64,000 nt of DNA. It comes from Micavibrio aeruginosavorus ARL-13. GTDB lineage: Bacteria > Pseudomonadota > Alphaproteobacteria > Micavibrionales > Micavibrionaceae. Positions 24,859 through 33,651 of the stretch are shown here, piece after piece. The notes beneath the pieces were generated by a model. The model saw only the letters and a program-made list of their open reading frames with translations. It was not told the DNA's origin and did no database searches. The DNA lies in the NCBI RefSeq assembly GCF_000226315.1, contig NC_016026.1, forward strand, positions 1,488,001-1,552,000, given 5' to 3'. How positions within the stretch are numbered: the stretch's first letter is position 1; every line of letters begins with the position of its first letter. The translations under genes and the position numbers were made by a program.

Positions 24859-25206
24859 TTACGCCCGCCCAATCTTCATGGGTGTCGAGCTTTCTAAAAT
24901 CGAACCATCGGGCCGCAGCGCCGACAACAATACATGATCGTTCTTCGCAAACGATGTCGCCATCGCGCGCGATAGATTCCCAAGGTAATGCGCACGTTCA
25001 TGCAGGATCGCGTAAACAGCACTGCTGTCTTCATCGATCACGATTGTGTCGGCGCGAACATAAGTGGGATCAGAAAATGTGATGCAGACATCCCCGGCAT
25101 TGTTGCGAATAAAAGCCGCGCGGGTGTCGGGGTCCATAGCGCACAGCGTATCCGGCATCGCAATTGTAACATCCTCCCGCGGGAAACAGCGTTTGGGGTG
25201 TGACAT
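24859..25206 (-). CDS. small protein of unknown function (115 aa)
   Basis: Start at ATG 25206 (MSHPKRCFPRED) with AAGGA seven bases upstream; the frame is open 30 codons further without support. Contains VCITFSDPTY, VYAILHERAHYLGNL and LLSALRPDG. HERAH fits the HExxH pattern (His, Glu, two residues, His), so a zinc-binding role is possible though unproven. Two genes in a row on this strand between rplS and leuC. No family recognised. Confidence 0.55.
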   Translation of the reverse strand: MSHPKRCFPREDVTIAMPDTLCAMDPDTRAAFIRNNAGDVCITFSDPTYVRADTIVIDEDSSAVYAILHERAHYLGNLSRAMATSFAKNDHVLLSALRPDGSILESSTPMKIGRA

Positions 25207-25438
25207 AGCGTATCCTTCTCTTTTGTTTATGCAGGCCGGCCCTTGTCTTGGCATTGTTGCACCGCACAAGTTCCGACATACCATTATAGAAATCATATAG
25301 TTACGGAAAAATTAAAGCCCCGCTCTTAAAATAAAGACGGATTTTATACGCAGGCTTGCAGGATTCCCTCGATCTGCCCTACTCTAATCAAGGATTTCCG
25401 CCAGTTTATGGCCTTTAGGATAGCAGGAAAAAACCATC

Positions 25439-26854
25439 ATGACCAACGCCGCCCCCAAGACCTTGTATCAAAAAATCTGGGATCACCATGTGGTTGATCG
25501 CAGTGATGATGGCACATGTGTTTTGTATATCGACCGCCATTTGGTGCATGAAGTCACATCACCGCAAGCATTCGAAGGGTTGCGCATGTCGGGTCGCACA
25601 GTGCGCCGCCCCGAAGCCACATTGGCCACCGCTGATCACAACGTGCCCACCGCGCATCGCGATCAAGGCATCGCCGATCCGGAAAGCCGATTACAGGTGA
25701 ACACGCTGGAACAAAACTGCAAAGATTTTGGCATTCGGTATTTCGGGTTGAATGATCACCGCCAAGGCATCGTGCATATTGTCGGCCCGGAACAGGGTTT
25801 AACCCAACCGGGCATGACCATTGTGTGCGGCGATTCCCACACATCAACACACGGCGCGTTTGGCGCGCTGGCCTTCGGCATTGGCACCTCCGAAGTCGAA
25901 CACGTTCTGGCGACCCAGACATTGATTACAAAACCCGCAAAGACAATGCGGATTACAGTGGATGGCACCCTGCCCGCTGGTGTCACGGCGAAGGACATGA
26001 TTTTGGCCATCATCGGCAAGATCGGCACCGCGGGTGGCACGGGCCACGTCATTGAATATGCAGGTGACGCCGTGCGCGCGCTGAACATGGCGGGGCGCAT
26101 GACCATGTGTAACATGTCGATTGAGGCAGGCGCCCGCGCCGGGTTGATCGCACCGGATGAAACCACCTTCGCCTTTATCAAGGGCCGTCCGATGGCGCCC
26201 AAGGGCGATGATTGGGACAAGGCCGTCGCATGGTGGAAAACCCTGCCCTCTGACCCCGGTGCACAATACGACACCGAAGTGGTCTTGCGCGCCGAAGATA
26301 TCACCCCCACGGTGACATGGGGGACCAGCCCGGAAGATGTCGTATCCATCACCGGGAACGTGCCGGACCCGGCGAAAGAAAACGATCCGCATAAACGCGC
26401 CGCCATGGAACGTGCGCTGGATTACATGGGTCTGAAACCCGGAATGCGGATGCAGGATGTGACGGTCGATAAAATCTTCATCGGATCCTGCACCAACGCC
26501 CGGATCGAAGATTTGCGCGCCGTGGCCGATGTGGTGCGCGGCAAACATGTCGCCGACAAAGTATACGCAATGATTGTTCCCGGTTCCGGATTGGTCAAGG
26601 AACAAGCCGAAGAAGAAGGATTGGATAAAATCTTCATCGAGGCGGGTTTTGACTGGCGCGAACCCGGTTGTTCCATGTGCCTCGGCATGAACGAAGACCG
26701 TTTGAGCCCGGGCGAACGGTGCGCCTCCACATCCAACCGCAACTTCGAAGGTCGCCAGGGTCGCGGTGGACGCACCCATTTAATGAGCCCGGCCATGGCC
26801 GCGGCCGCCGCCATCACCGGGCATTTAACCGACATTCGCGAATTTCAGAAATAA
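25439..26854 (+). CDS. leuC: 3-isopropylmalate dehydratase large subunit
   Basis: A protein of 471 residues. With LeuD it isomerises 2- to 3-isopropylmalate in leucine synthesis. Aconitase-family marks are [39 protein letters not shown], the 4Fe-4S ligands in [13 protein letters not shown] and [10 protein letters not shown], and [10 protein letters not shown] near the end. Length is typical. It is separated from leuD by two unrelated genes on the same strand. Confidence 0.97.
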   Translation: MTNAAPKTLYQKIWDHHVVDRSDDGTCVLYIDRHLVHEVTSPQAFEGLRMSGRTVRRPEATLATADHNVPTAHRDQGIADPESRLQVNTLEQNCKDFGIRYFGLNDHRQGIVHIVGPEQGLTQPGMTIVCGDSHTSTHGAFGALAFGIGTSEVEHVLATQTLITKPAKTMRITVDGTLPAGVTAKDMILAIIGKIGTAGGTGHVIEYAGDAVRALNMAGRMTMCNMSIEAGARAGLIAPDETTFAFIKGRPMAPKGDDWDKAVAWWKTLPSDPGAQYDTEVVLRAEDITPTVTWGTSPEDVVSITGNVPDPAKENDPHKRAAMERALDYMGLKPGMRMQDVTVDKIFIGSCTNARIEDLRAVADVVRGKHVADKVYAMIVPGSGLVKEQAEEEGLDKIFIEAGFDWREPGCSMCLGMNEDRLSPGERCASTSNRNFEGRQGRGGRTHLMSPAMAAAAAITGHLTDIREFQK

Positions 26855-26866
26855 GGAGTACCCACC

Positions 26867-27394
26867 ATGAGCAACCCGTATTACGCCGTTTACGAATTAC
26901 AGGGTCGATCACTGGCTGCCGCCAAAGCGCTGGATGCCGAAGTGCAAAAAGATCTGGCCAAACACACGGAGGCCCCGAACACACCAAACTTGCGCGCTGC
27001 TTTTCTGGACCGCATGAACAACGACCATCCCGATCTGGTCGCGCAAACGGGCATTGAACACCGCGCCATTTGCGTGCGGGTGGAACATGATGGCACGCAA
27101 TCGGCCTATACCGAAACACCGGTCATTCACAAAACGCCCAATGCCGAGCCGCGTTTCATCATGTACGCCCCGATTGATTACAAGGGCCACCATTTCGAAC
27201 CGGAAGATGCGATCCTGCTGGATGATCAGATGCAGAGCATTTACGCCAGCGGCCTGTTCGCCGGCGGATGGAGCAATGGCAACCCCGTGTTCCCCGAATC
27301 CCGCAGGATTACGCCCGTACCGGATGATTTCGATGTTCAAACCCATCGTAAAAACCCCGGCATTAAACCCAGAACACCCAAGCTGGAGCCATAA
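26867..27394 (+). CDS. conserved-looking protein of unknown function between leuC and leuD
   Basis: A protein of 175 residues, AAGGAG before the ATG, 12 bp after leuC. The N-terminal half is helical (YELQGRSLAAAKALDAEVQ, LRAAFLDRMNNDHPDLVA). The second half is richer in Pro, Asp and His (FIMYAPIDYKGHHFEPED, PVFPESRRITPVPDDFDV). No signal peptide or membrane segment. Probably co-transcribed with leuC and the HD-domain gene. I do not recognise a family. Confidence 0.65.
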   Translation: MSNPYYAVYELQGRSLAAAKALDAEVQKDLAKHTEAPNTPNLRAAFLDRMNNDHPDLVAQTGIEHRAICVRVEHDGTQSAYTETPVIHKTPNAEPRFIMYAPIDYKGHHFEPEDAILLDDQMQSIYASGLFAGGWSNGNPVFPESRRITPVPDDFDVQTHRKNPGIKPRTPKLEP

Positions 27395-27396
27395 GC

Positions 27397-28140
27397 ATGA
27401 ATGACACCGCGCAAGCCTGGCTGGATTTTGATATCCGCAATGACCCTGCGTTTGAAAATGTCATCAAACCCTTCATCGAAAACCAGTTGAAGGAGCTGGA
27501 GCTGTATGACCGCAAGCGGCTGGACCGCAACCCGGACATTCAATACATCTTCCACAAACATGCCTATGATGTATCCAACGACGTGCGCAAGACCGCGGCC
27601 CATCTGGGCCAGCCGGATCATGTACAGGAAGCCTTGTACTGGGCCATGCTGGCCCATGATATCGGCAAGCGCATGGTGCCCGTTGATGCATGGGACAAGC
27701 CCGGTAAACCCACACCCGAGGAAAAAGCCCTGACCCGTCAGCACCCGGATCTGGGGCTGGCGTTGCTGGACGAACATCTGGGCGATCTGGACCACCCGTT
27801 TGTGGACTTGATGCGCGATGTCATCAAATACCACCACGCCCATATGGATGGCAGCGGCACACCCACAGGCGTGACAGGCGATATGCTGTCCAAACCCGTA
27901 CGCCTGTGCGCGATTGTTGAGGCCTTCGACGGATACACCAAACCCCGCCCGGACCGCCCCACCCCGCGCAGCGCGGCCGAAGCGTTGGACAAAATGCACA
28001 ACGACCCCGATAAAGGCGCTCGCATGTACGACATGGAATTGCTGACCGCATTCACGTCCGTAAAACTGGACACGCCGTCGGGAAACGCACCAACCCCGCA
28101 TAAACCATCCACACGGGCGGTGAATGTGGGGAGCGTTTAA
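27397..28140 (+). CDS. HD-GYP-like phosphohydrolase with variant GTP motif
   Basis: A protein of 247 residues. The HD-GYP pattern is clear: FHKHAYDVS, MLAHDIGKRMVPVDAWDKPG, EEKALTRQHPDLGLALLDEH, IKYHHAHMDGSGTPTG and a last helix VRLCAIVEAFDGYTKPRPDRP. The metal ligands (His, HD, His, HH, Asp) look present, but the canonical GYP triplet reads GTP. HD-GYP proteins hydrolyse cyclic di-GMP; the variant may change that. No sensor domain is attached. Starts 3 bp after the previous gene with GGAG upstream. Confidence 0.8.
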   Translation: MNDTAQAWLDFDIRNDPAFENVIKPFIENQLKELELYDRKRLDRNPDIQYIFHKHAYDVSNDVRKTAAHLGQPDHVQEALYWAMLAHDIGKRMVPVDAWDKPGKPTPEEKALTRQHPDLGLALLDEHLGDLDHPFVDLMRDVIKYHHAHMDGSGTPTGVTGDMLSKPVRLCAIVEAFDGYTKPRPDRPTPRSAAEALDKMHNDPDKGARMYDMELLTAFTSVKLDTPSGNAPTPHKPSTRAVNVGSV

Positions 28141-28181
28141 GGCCTTCAATTTTACACAATACACAGAAAGAATAAAAAGCC

Positions 28182-28784
28182 ATGCAACCCTTTAAAACCC
28201 TGACCGCGATTGCCGCCCCGTTGCCGTTGATGAACGTCGACACGGATATGATTATTCCGAAGCAGTTCCTGCGCACCATTTTGCGCACCGGATTGGGCAA
28301 AAGCCTGTTTAACGACATGCGCTATAACGAAGACGGATCACCAAAACCCGATTTCGTGTTGAACAAGGCTCCGTATGACAAGGCCGAAATTCTGGTCGCT
28401 GGTGACAATTTTGGGTGTGGTTCATCGCGTGAGCATGCGCCGTGGGCGTTGCTGGATTTTGGCATTCGCTGTGTCATTGCGCCGTCCTACGCCGATATCT
28501 TTTACAACAACTGTTTTAAAAACGGCATTCTGCCCGTGACGCTGCCCTCCGAAACGGTGGACGCGCTGATGGAACGGATGACCGCGCATCCCGGTGAAAC
28601 CATTACGGTGGATTTGGAAAATTGTGTGGTGACCAGCGGCAACATCCGCGCCACTTTTACGCTGGATGATTTCCGTCGCCATTGCCTGCTGAACGGCTTG
28701 GATGACATTGGCCTGACCATGGAAAAAGCCAAATCCATCGACAGCTTTGAACAAAAACGCAATGCCACGCATCCGTGGCTGTAA
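28182..28784 (+). CDS. leuD: 3-isopropylmalate dehydratase small subunit
   Basis: A protein of 200 residues, partner of LeuC. It carries the swivelling domain: [55 protein letters not shown]. The C-terminal part is complete. Only 41 bp separate it from the HD-GYP-like gene. Confidence 0.97.
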   Translation: MQPFKTLTAIAAPLPLMNVDTDMIIPKQFLRTILRTGLGKSLFNDMRYNEDGSPKPDFVLNKAPYDKAEILVAGDNFGCGSSREHAPWALLDFGIRCVIAPSYADIFYNNCFKNGILPVTLPSETVDALMERMTAHPGETITVDLENCVVTSGNIRATFTLDDFRRHCLLNGLDDIGLTMEKAKSIDSFEQKRNATHPWL

Positions 28785-28799
28785 CCATCACTCTCCATC

Positions 28800-28873
28800 G
28801 TCATTCCCGCGAAAGCGGGAATCCATACAAACAGTCATGCATCACTATGGATTCCCGCTTTCGCGGGAATGAC
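28800..28873. repeat. family A hairpin pair, perfect 28-bp inverted repeat
   Basis: Arms at 28800-28827 and 28846-28873 are exact reverse complements with an 18-nt spacer. Each arm also folds on itself (ATTCCCGCgaaaGCGGGAAT). It ends 22 bp before the leuB start codon. Confidence 0.92.
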
Positions 28874-28895
28874 AAATAGAAAAAGGAAGCACCAA

Positions 28896-30017
28896 ATGAC
28901 CAAAAATTCTGTCGTAATTCTGCCCGGTGATGGCATTGGCCCGGAAGTGATGGGCGAAGTGGCCAAGATCATCCACTTCCTGAACCAGAACGGTGAAACC
29001 GACATTGCCATTATCGATGATTGCATCGGTGGTGCGGCGATTGACAAACATAGCGTCCCGCTGGCTGACTCTACATTGGCGCAATGCCGCAAGGCCGATT
29101 GTGTCCTGCTCGGCGCCGTCGGTGGCCCGAAATGGGACAAGGTGGATTACAACATCCGCCCGGAAGCAGGCCTGTTGAAACTGCGCAAAGAATTAGAACT
29201 GTTCGCCAACCTTCGCCCGGCGATTGTCTTCGATGCTCTGGTTGGGGCGTCCACCCTGAAGGAAGAGATTGTGCGCGGTCTGGATATCCTGATCGTGCGC
29301 GAACTGACCGGCGGCGTGTATTTCGGTGAACCGCGCGGCATTACCGATCTGGGCAATGGCCAACGTCGCGGCGTGAACACACAAGTTTACACCACCTCCG
29401 AAATTCACCGTGTGGGCCGCGTCGCCTTTGAACTGGCCCGCAAGCGTGGGAAGAAAGTCACGTCGTGCGAAAAGGCCAACGTCATGGAATCCGGAAAATT
29501 GTGGCGCGAGGATATCACCGCCCTGCACGCCGCCGACTATGCGGATGTGACGCTGGACCACATGTATGCCGATAATTGCGCCATGCAATTGCTGCGCAAC
29601 CCGCGCCAGTTTGACGTGATCGTCACCGACAATTTGTTTGGCGATATTTTGTCCGATGAGGCCGCGATGCTGACCGGATCACTGGGCATGTTGCCCTCCG
29701 CCTCGCTCGGCGCACGTGATGCGCATGGCAAACAACCGGCGTTGTACGAACCCGTCCACGGCTCTGCCCCGGATATTGCGGGTCAGGGCAAAGCCAATCC
29801 GCTGGCGGCGATTTTGTCGTTTGCCATGGCCCTGCGCTATTCCTTCGACCGCGGCGATTTGGCCGATGCGCTGGAAGCCGCCGTACAATCCGTCCTGAAC
29901 GCCGGCACACGCACGGCGGATATTGCAGAGAAAACCAGCAAGACCGTCACCACGGCGCAAATGGGCGATGCCGTCATTACCGCGTTTGAGGGCGCACTGA
30001 AACGCAAAGCGGCATAA
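28896..30017 (+). CDS. leuB: 3-isopropylmalate dehydrogenase
   Basis: A protein of 373 residues. It oxidises 3-isopropylmalate with NAD+ to 2-oxoisocaproate. Signatures: [68 protein letters not shown] and [21 protein letters not shown]. Start at ATG 28896 with AAGGAAG upstream; the frame extends nine codons into the repeat but lacks a ribosome site there. Confidence 0.97.
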   Translation: MTKNSVVILPGDGIGPEVMGEVAKIIHFLNQNGETDIAIIDDCIGGAAIDKHSVPLADSTLAQCRKADCVLLGAVGGPKWDKVDYNIRPEAGLLKLRKELELFANLRPAIVFDALVGASTLKEEIVRGLDILIVRELTGGVYFGEPRGITDLGNGQRRGVNTQVYTTSEIHRVGRVAFELARKRGKKVTSCEKANVMESGKLWREDITALHAADYADVTLDHMYADNCAMQLLRNPRQFDVIVTDNLFGDILSDEAAMLTGSLGMLPSASLGARDAHGKQPALYEPVHGSAPDIAGQGKANPLAAILSFAMALRYSFDRGDLADALEAAVQSVLNAGTRTADIAEKTSKTVTTAQMGDAVITAFEGALKRKAA

Positions 30018-30051
30018 ACCTTTCTTCCACATCTCTCCATTTTAAAAAACT

Positions 30052-30210
30052 TACCCTCCCCCCTTCCAAGGGGGGAGGTCAGGTGGGGGGATGGCGCGAC
30101 AGCGCTCCCTCCGGCCCGGCCCCATCCAGATACGCCCCCCTCACCCAGCTCCGGCTAAGGCGTCCCGCCTAAGCCCGCACATCCCTCTCCCCCCAAAAGG
30201 GGCGAGGGAT
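30052..30210. repeat. family B long element, copy 1 (downstream of leuB)
   Basis: CTCCCCCCTTCCAAGGGGGGAG hairpin core (written here as CTCCCCCCTTC/CAAGGGGGGAG), then GGTGGGGGGATGG, CATCCAGA, CCCCTCACCCAGC, CGGCTAAGGCGT and CATCCCTCTCCCCCC. The same blocks in the same order occur at 31540-31692. Confidence 0.8.
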
Positions 30211-30256
30211 GGTTTTCTTACTGGGTCCCTTGCATCAACCCCGCCCCCTTCTTTTT

Positions 30257-30330
30257 GTCATTCCCGCGAAAGCGGGAATCCATGGCGATGTTCGACTGTC
30301 CGTATAGATTCCCGCTTTCGCGGGAATGAC
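30257..30330. repeat. family A hairpin pair (downstream side of pilin gene)
   Basis: Left GTCATTCCCGCGAAAGCGGG and right CCCGCTTTCGCGGGAATGAC arms, ~20-nt spacer. It follows the family B element by 46 bp. Confidence 0.88.
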
Positions 30331-30360
30331 ATAGAGGAAAAAGAACCGCTCAAAAAAGTA

Positions 30361-30381
30361 CGGCCGGGTTTGACCCGGCCG
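30361..30381 (+). terminator. GC-rich hairpin, possible terminator for leuB
   Basis: CGGCCGGGT-ttg-ACCCGGCCG followed by CCTCTCTCTTCT, preceded by AAAAAA. The T-run is poor. Confidence 0.45.
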
Positions 30382-30494
30382 CCTCTCTCTTCTCATTCAC
30401 CTAGAAGATAGTCCCACAATACCCCATTTCGCCGCCCCGCGTCAAAAAGTGCAAAAGCCGCAGATTCCCAAGATTTTTGGACATACCCCAACAA

Positions 30495-30521
30495 AAAAGC
30501 CCCCGGAAACCGGGGGCTTTT
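30495..30521. terminator. bidirectional terminator after the prepilin gene
   Basis: AAAAGCCCCCG-gaaa-CCGGGGGCTTTT lies 23 bp past the prepilin stop codon; T-runs exist on both strands. Confidence 0.9.
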
Positions 30522-30543
30522 CGTTTATTGGGATTAGGCGATA

Positions 30544-31287
30544 TTAGCCTTGGAAACGAATGTGCAATCCGCAGATTTTAGCCGGAGATTGTTCGTCGTA
30601 CACGCCACCCGTTGCGTTAACGCAACCCGTGCCATAACCACGAACACCACCAGCGGCACCGTTACCATCATCAATTTTGCTATCCAGACGGAACGCTTGG
30701 TTCGGACTGATAACACCGTTAGCCGCCGCCGGAGCCGCGTTCGGTTGCAAGGTCAGAGTGAGGTAATGACCACCCAGCGCGGATGTAGCATTGGCCACAA
30801 AATCAGCTGCAGTAGCGCCTGTCGTATAACCAGGGAAGAAACCACCTGCAATTTTAGCCGCCGGATACAAGCCACCCCAAGCAGTATTACCACCAGCAGG
30901 GTTAACGCCAGAGAATACGTCAGCAGCAGCAAGATGCACGAAGAACCGTTGCGCTTCTGTTCCCGGAGCTGCGCTCGGAACGCTGTTCAAGCGACCATTA
31001 CCATCACCCGGAGAAGTGCAAGCGCCTACAGTCGTGCAGTTCGGCAAACGCGTGCCCGGTGTCAACATATCCCCCGGCATTGCGTTGTACATGTCACGGA
31101 ATGTGGTAGTAGCCGCATCAATTGACTTTACTTGCGCCACTGTTGCGGCGATTTGGGCGTTGTTAACCAACTCCTGGCCTTTCAGAACCCCACCGATCAG
31201 CAGACCGATGATGATCATGACCACGGCCAGTTCGACGAGCGTAAAGCCCGCCTGGGACCGGTTGGTCGTATGAATAGATTTAGTCAT
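30544..31287 (-). CDS. type IV prepilin-like protein (candidate major pilin of the msh-like locus)
   Basis: A protein of 247 residues. Class III/IV prepilin signal: short basic leader, then cleavage at AG|FTLVELAVVMIIIGLLIGGV with Glu5 of the mature protein (split here: AGFTLVELAV, VMIIIGLLIGGV). The prepilin peptidase PilD at 39.0-39.9 kb would process it. The globular part is Gly/Ala/Asn-rich with cysteines in NCTTVGAC, YGTGCVNATG and KICGLHIR that may pair. AAGGAGA precedes the ATG. It is the only prepilin in the window and is flanked by direct A+B repeats. Confidence 0.88.
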   Translation of the reverse strand: MTKSIHTTNRSQAGFTLVELAVVMIIIGLLIGGVLKGQELVNNAQIAATVAQVKSIDAATTTFRDMYNAMPGDMLTPGTRLPNCTTVGACTSPGDGNGRLNSVPSAAPGTEAQRFFVHLAAADVFSGVNPAGGNTAWGGLYPAAKIAGGFFPGYTTGATAADFVANATSALGGHYLTLTLQPNAAPAAANGVISPNQAFRLDSKIDDGNGAAGGVRGYGTGCVNATGGVYDEQSPAKICGLHIRFQG

Positions 31288-31395
31288 AGAGAAATCTCCT
31301 TACCTTGACGTCATTGAAGAGAGGTTTTGTTAAGAACTGCAGTTTCGAAAAACCGCCCCGCCGCCGGAAACGGCGCGCGAAAACGATTCGTGAAA

Positions 31396-31401
31396 ATTAT
31401 A
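31396..31401 (-). promoter_or_regulatory. candidate -10 box upstream of the prepilin gene
   Basis: TATAAT on the minus strand, ~110 nt upstream of the start codon; a matching -35 box is not clear. If used, the mRNA has a long leader with a GC-rich inverted stretch (GCCGTTTCCGGCGGC). Confidence 0.35.
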
Positions 31402-31539
31402 CACGCTCCGCACACACAGAGAACCCCTAACCGTTTCAGAATGCGGCGTTTTTGGTAAATGGAGTGTTAAAAATGACAGGGTGATCCACCCATTTTGACG
31501 GATTGAGAAGGCGGTTTGTCAGAATGAATCGCCACCATA

Positions 31540-31692
31540 CTCCTCCCCCCTTTCAAGGGGGGGATGTTGGGTGGGGGGATGGACGCGGCATCGCGCCATC
31601 GCGGCACCATCCAGACAAGCCCCCTCACCCAGCTTCGGCTAAGGCGTGCCGCCAAGCCTCCGCATCCCTCTCCCCCTAAAGTGGGCGAGGAA
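31540..31692. repeat. family B long element, copy 2 (upstream of pilin gene)
   Basis: CTCCTCCCCCCTTTCAAGGGG, GGTGGGGGGATGG, CATCCAGA, CCCCTCACCCAGC, CGGCTAAGGCGT and CATCCCTCTCCCCC occur in the same order and orientation as at 30052-30210. (The first block spans 31540-31560.). Confidence 0.8.
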
Positions 31693-31707
31693 TAAGGTCT
31701 CTCATGG

Positions 31708-31777
31708 CGTCATCCCGGCGAAAGCCGGGATCTTCCAGACACAATGGATGAAGCCCCCGGCTCTCGCCGGGGTGACG
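31708..31777. repeat. family A hairpin pair (upstream side of pilin gene)
   Basis: Left CATCCCGGCGAAAGCCGGGA and right CCCCGGCTCTCGCCGGGGTG hairpins, flanked by CGT and ACG. It ends 23 bp before the AraC-type gene's 3' end. Confidence 0.82.
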
Positions 31778-31799
31778 ACTTCGATTTAAGACTTAGGAC

Positions 31800-32870
31800 T
31801 TAGGATTTTTCGCGAAACTGCCCCGGCGAAACGCCTTCGATTTCCTTAAACACCCGGTTAAAGGACGCGATGGAGTTAAACCCCACCTCCTCGGCCACGG
31901 TTTTAACCGGGGCTTTGGTATCGCGCAGGAGGATTTTGGCGTCAGCCACCCGCCGTTCATTCAAAATCTGGGGCAAAGTTTTGCCGAAATGCACATTCAC
32001 CACGCGGGAAATCACGGTTTCCGACACACCCAATTCCCGCGCCAGATGGGCGCGGCCATAGGTGGGTTCATGGTAAACCTTGTCCATCGTTAACAACTGG
32101 TCAATCTTTTGCGCCAGATCGCGGTCTGCGCCGGATAAATCGCCCGCGCCCTTGGCCTCCCCCCGCGCGACCAGTTTCAGGGCCTGCGGATAAATGCGGA
32201 ACAGACTGGTCCCCGCCAGATAGACAAACCCCAGCCCCCAGATGGTGCGGATCACCACCGCGTCGTCCATCCCCAACACCGGGGTCAGGCCGAGAAGCAT
32301 CGTGGCCAGGAAAAACAGGTTGGTAAACACCAGCATCAACACCAGCCAGTATCGATCCGCCCCACCCGGTTGGGTTTGCATTTGTTGCAACATGGCGCGT
32401 TGCGCCCACATGACCGCCATACTGATCGCCCCCGCCAGCAGCCCGGTCACAGTCAGCCAGTCGGCATAGGTCGCGCATTCATCCAACGGTTTGCATTCGG
32501 AATCCAACGACACCGCAAACACGGAAATGCCCAACGCCACAGGAACCAGCAACAAAACGAAAAAATTAAACCAGCGCGGCAATTCCGACATGCGCGCAAT
32601 CTGAATCATCAGCAGGACGGACAATGGCGGCCCCATGTACCACAACGCCCATTGAATGGTGGTGAAATGCGGAATGGATTCACCAATAAAGCGTGTCGCA
32701 AACCCCGATAAGAACGCACAGGCCAGAACGAAGAAATACGCAAACGGAATGGCCGCCCGCGCCCAACTTCCCGACCGAAACGCCATATAGACCAGAACGT
32801 AAACACATTGCACCAGTCCAATCAAAGACAGGATTTCGGGAATGGTGAATTTCAGCGACTCCATATCCAT
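31800..32870 (-). CDS. membrane-bound AraC-type transcriptional regulator
   Basis: A protein of 356 residues. The first ~215 residues form six or seven membrane helices (ILSLIGLVQCVYVLVYMAF, FAYFFVLACAFLSGFA, FFVLLLVPVALGISVFAV and so on). The last ~110 residues are an AraC/XylS DNA-binding domain (LARELGVSETVISRVVNVHFGKT, then VAEEVGFNSIASFNRVFKEIEGVSPGQFR). Such proteins sense membrane or extracellular signals. Located between the pilin gene and ABC/pilus genes on the same strand, it may regulate the pilus locus; this is inference. ATG 32870 lies close after the upstream stop. Confidence 0.88.
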   Translation of the reverse strand: MDMESLKFTIPEILSLIGLVQCVYVLVYMAFRSGSWARAAIPFAYFFVLACAFLSGFATRFIGESIPHFTTIQWALWYMGPPLSVLLMIQIARMSELPRWFNFFVLLLVPVALGISVFAVSLDSECKPLDECATYADWLTVTGLLAGAISMAVMWAQRAMLQQMQTQPGGADRYWLVLMLVFTNLFFLATMLLGLTPVLGMDDAVVIRTIWGLGFVYLAGTSLFRIYPQALKLVARGEAKGAGDLSGADRDLAQKIDQLLTMDKVYHEPTYGRAHLARELGVSETVISRVVNVHFGKTLPQILNERRVADAKILLRDTKAPVKTVAEEVGFNSIASFNRVFKEIEGVSPGQFREKS

Positions 32871-32873
32871 GCC

Positions 32874-33638
32874 CTAGCCCCCCGGGATGGACGTGCAAAC
32901 GGGATGCGTCGCGGCCTGTGCCGGTGTCAGAATTTTGTCGCAGATCCAATCGCGGATCAGGCGGATTTCCGCCGGGTCCATTTTTTCAGCATCATTTTGC
33001 AACATCCCCATCAGAATGTCATAAGCGGCTTCCTTCTCCCCCCGCGCGACGAGGATGAAGGCCGGCATTTGCCGTGTCCATGCTGGCATATCCGGCGTCG
33101 ACAAATTGGCCAGCTTGGTCGCCAGATCAAAGGACCGCACCAGGTCATTCTGGGTATAGCGCGACAGGAACACGGCCTGCGCCAGCCAACGCCATTTTTG
33201 CGGCTCTGGCCGCTGGCCAATCACTTCCAGATAATCAATAACGGGCGTTAAATCATCGTGTTTCGTCGTAGCGCCGTAATAATAGGCCGCCAGTGCGGGG
33301 ATGTAGTTGGATTTGGAGTCCAGCGTGTCCTCCAGAAAAAACCAATCCTTCAACGCCGTATAATCATATTGCGCCAGATTGGTAATGCGCCCGCCAATAT
33401 CCCCCAGATTTTGCAGCATCAAACCGTACACACGGTACCCCATTTGCGCATCGCCCAGCATGGCGATGATCGCGCCGCGTTCGCTGGGCACAGGGGGCAC
33501 GTTTCCCCATGTCGTACGGGCGTGGCGGGCCTGTGTCCAGAATGCGATATTGCACACAAGCATCAGGATCAGCAGAGCGGGCAAACCCCACCGTGCAAAA
33601 TCAAAACCCCGTTTATCGTGCGCGATCATTGTGGCCAT
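32874..33638 (-). CDS. membrane-anchored protein of unknown function next to ABC permease
   Basis: A protein of 254 residues with one N-terminal membrane helix (WGLPALLILMLVCNIAFWTQ) and a soluble, helix-rich periplasmic part (about 60-250) with repeat-like helical hairpins (TPR-like: LAAYYYGATTKHDDLTPVIDY, AWTRQMPAFILVARGEKEAAY). GAGGT precedes the ATG, 13 bp after the permease stop. By position it could be the PilG-like member of a PilGHI-type set; sequence alone does not show this. Confidence 0.6.
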   Translation of the reverse strand: MATMIAHDKRGFDFARWGLPALLILMLVCNIAFWTQARHARTTWGNVPPVPSERGAIIAMLGDAQMGYRVYGLMLQNLGDIGGRITNLAQYDYTALKDWFFLEDTLDSKSNYIPALAAYYYGATTKHDDLTPVIDYLEVIGQRPEPQKWRWLAQAVFLSRYTQNDLVRSFDLATKLANLSTPDMPAWTRQMPAFILVARGEKEAAYDILMGMLQNDAEKMDPAEIRLIRDWICDKILTPAQAATHPVCTSIPGG

Positions 33639-33651
33639 TGATGAACCTCAC

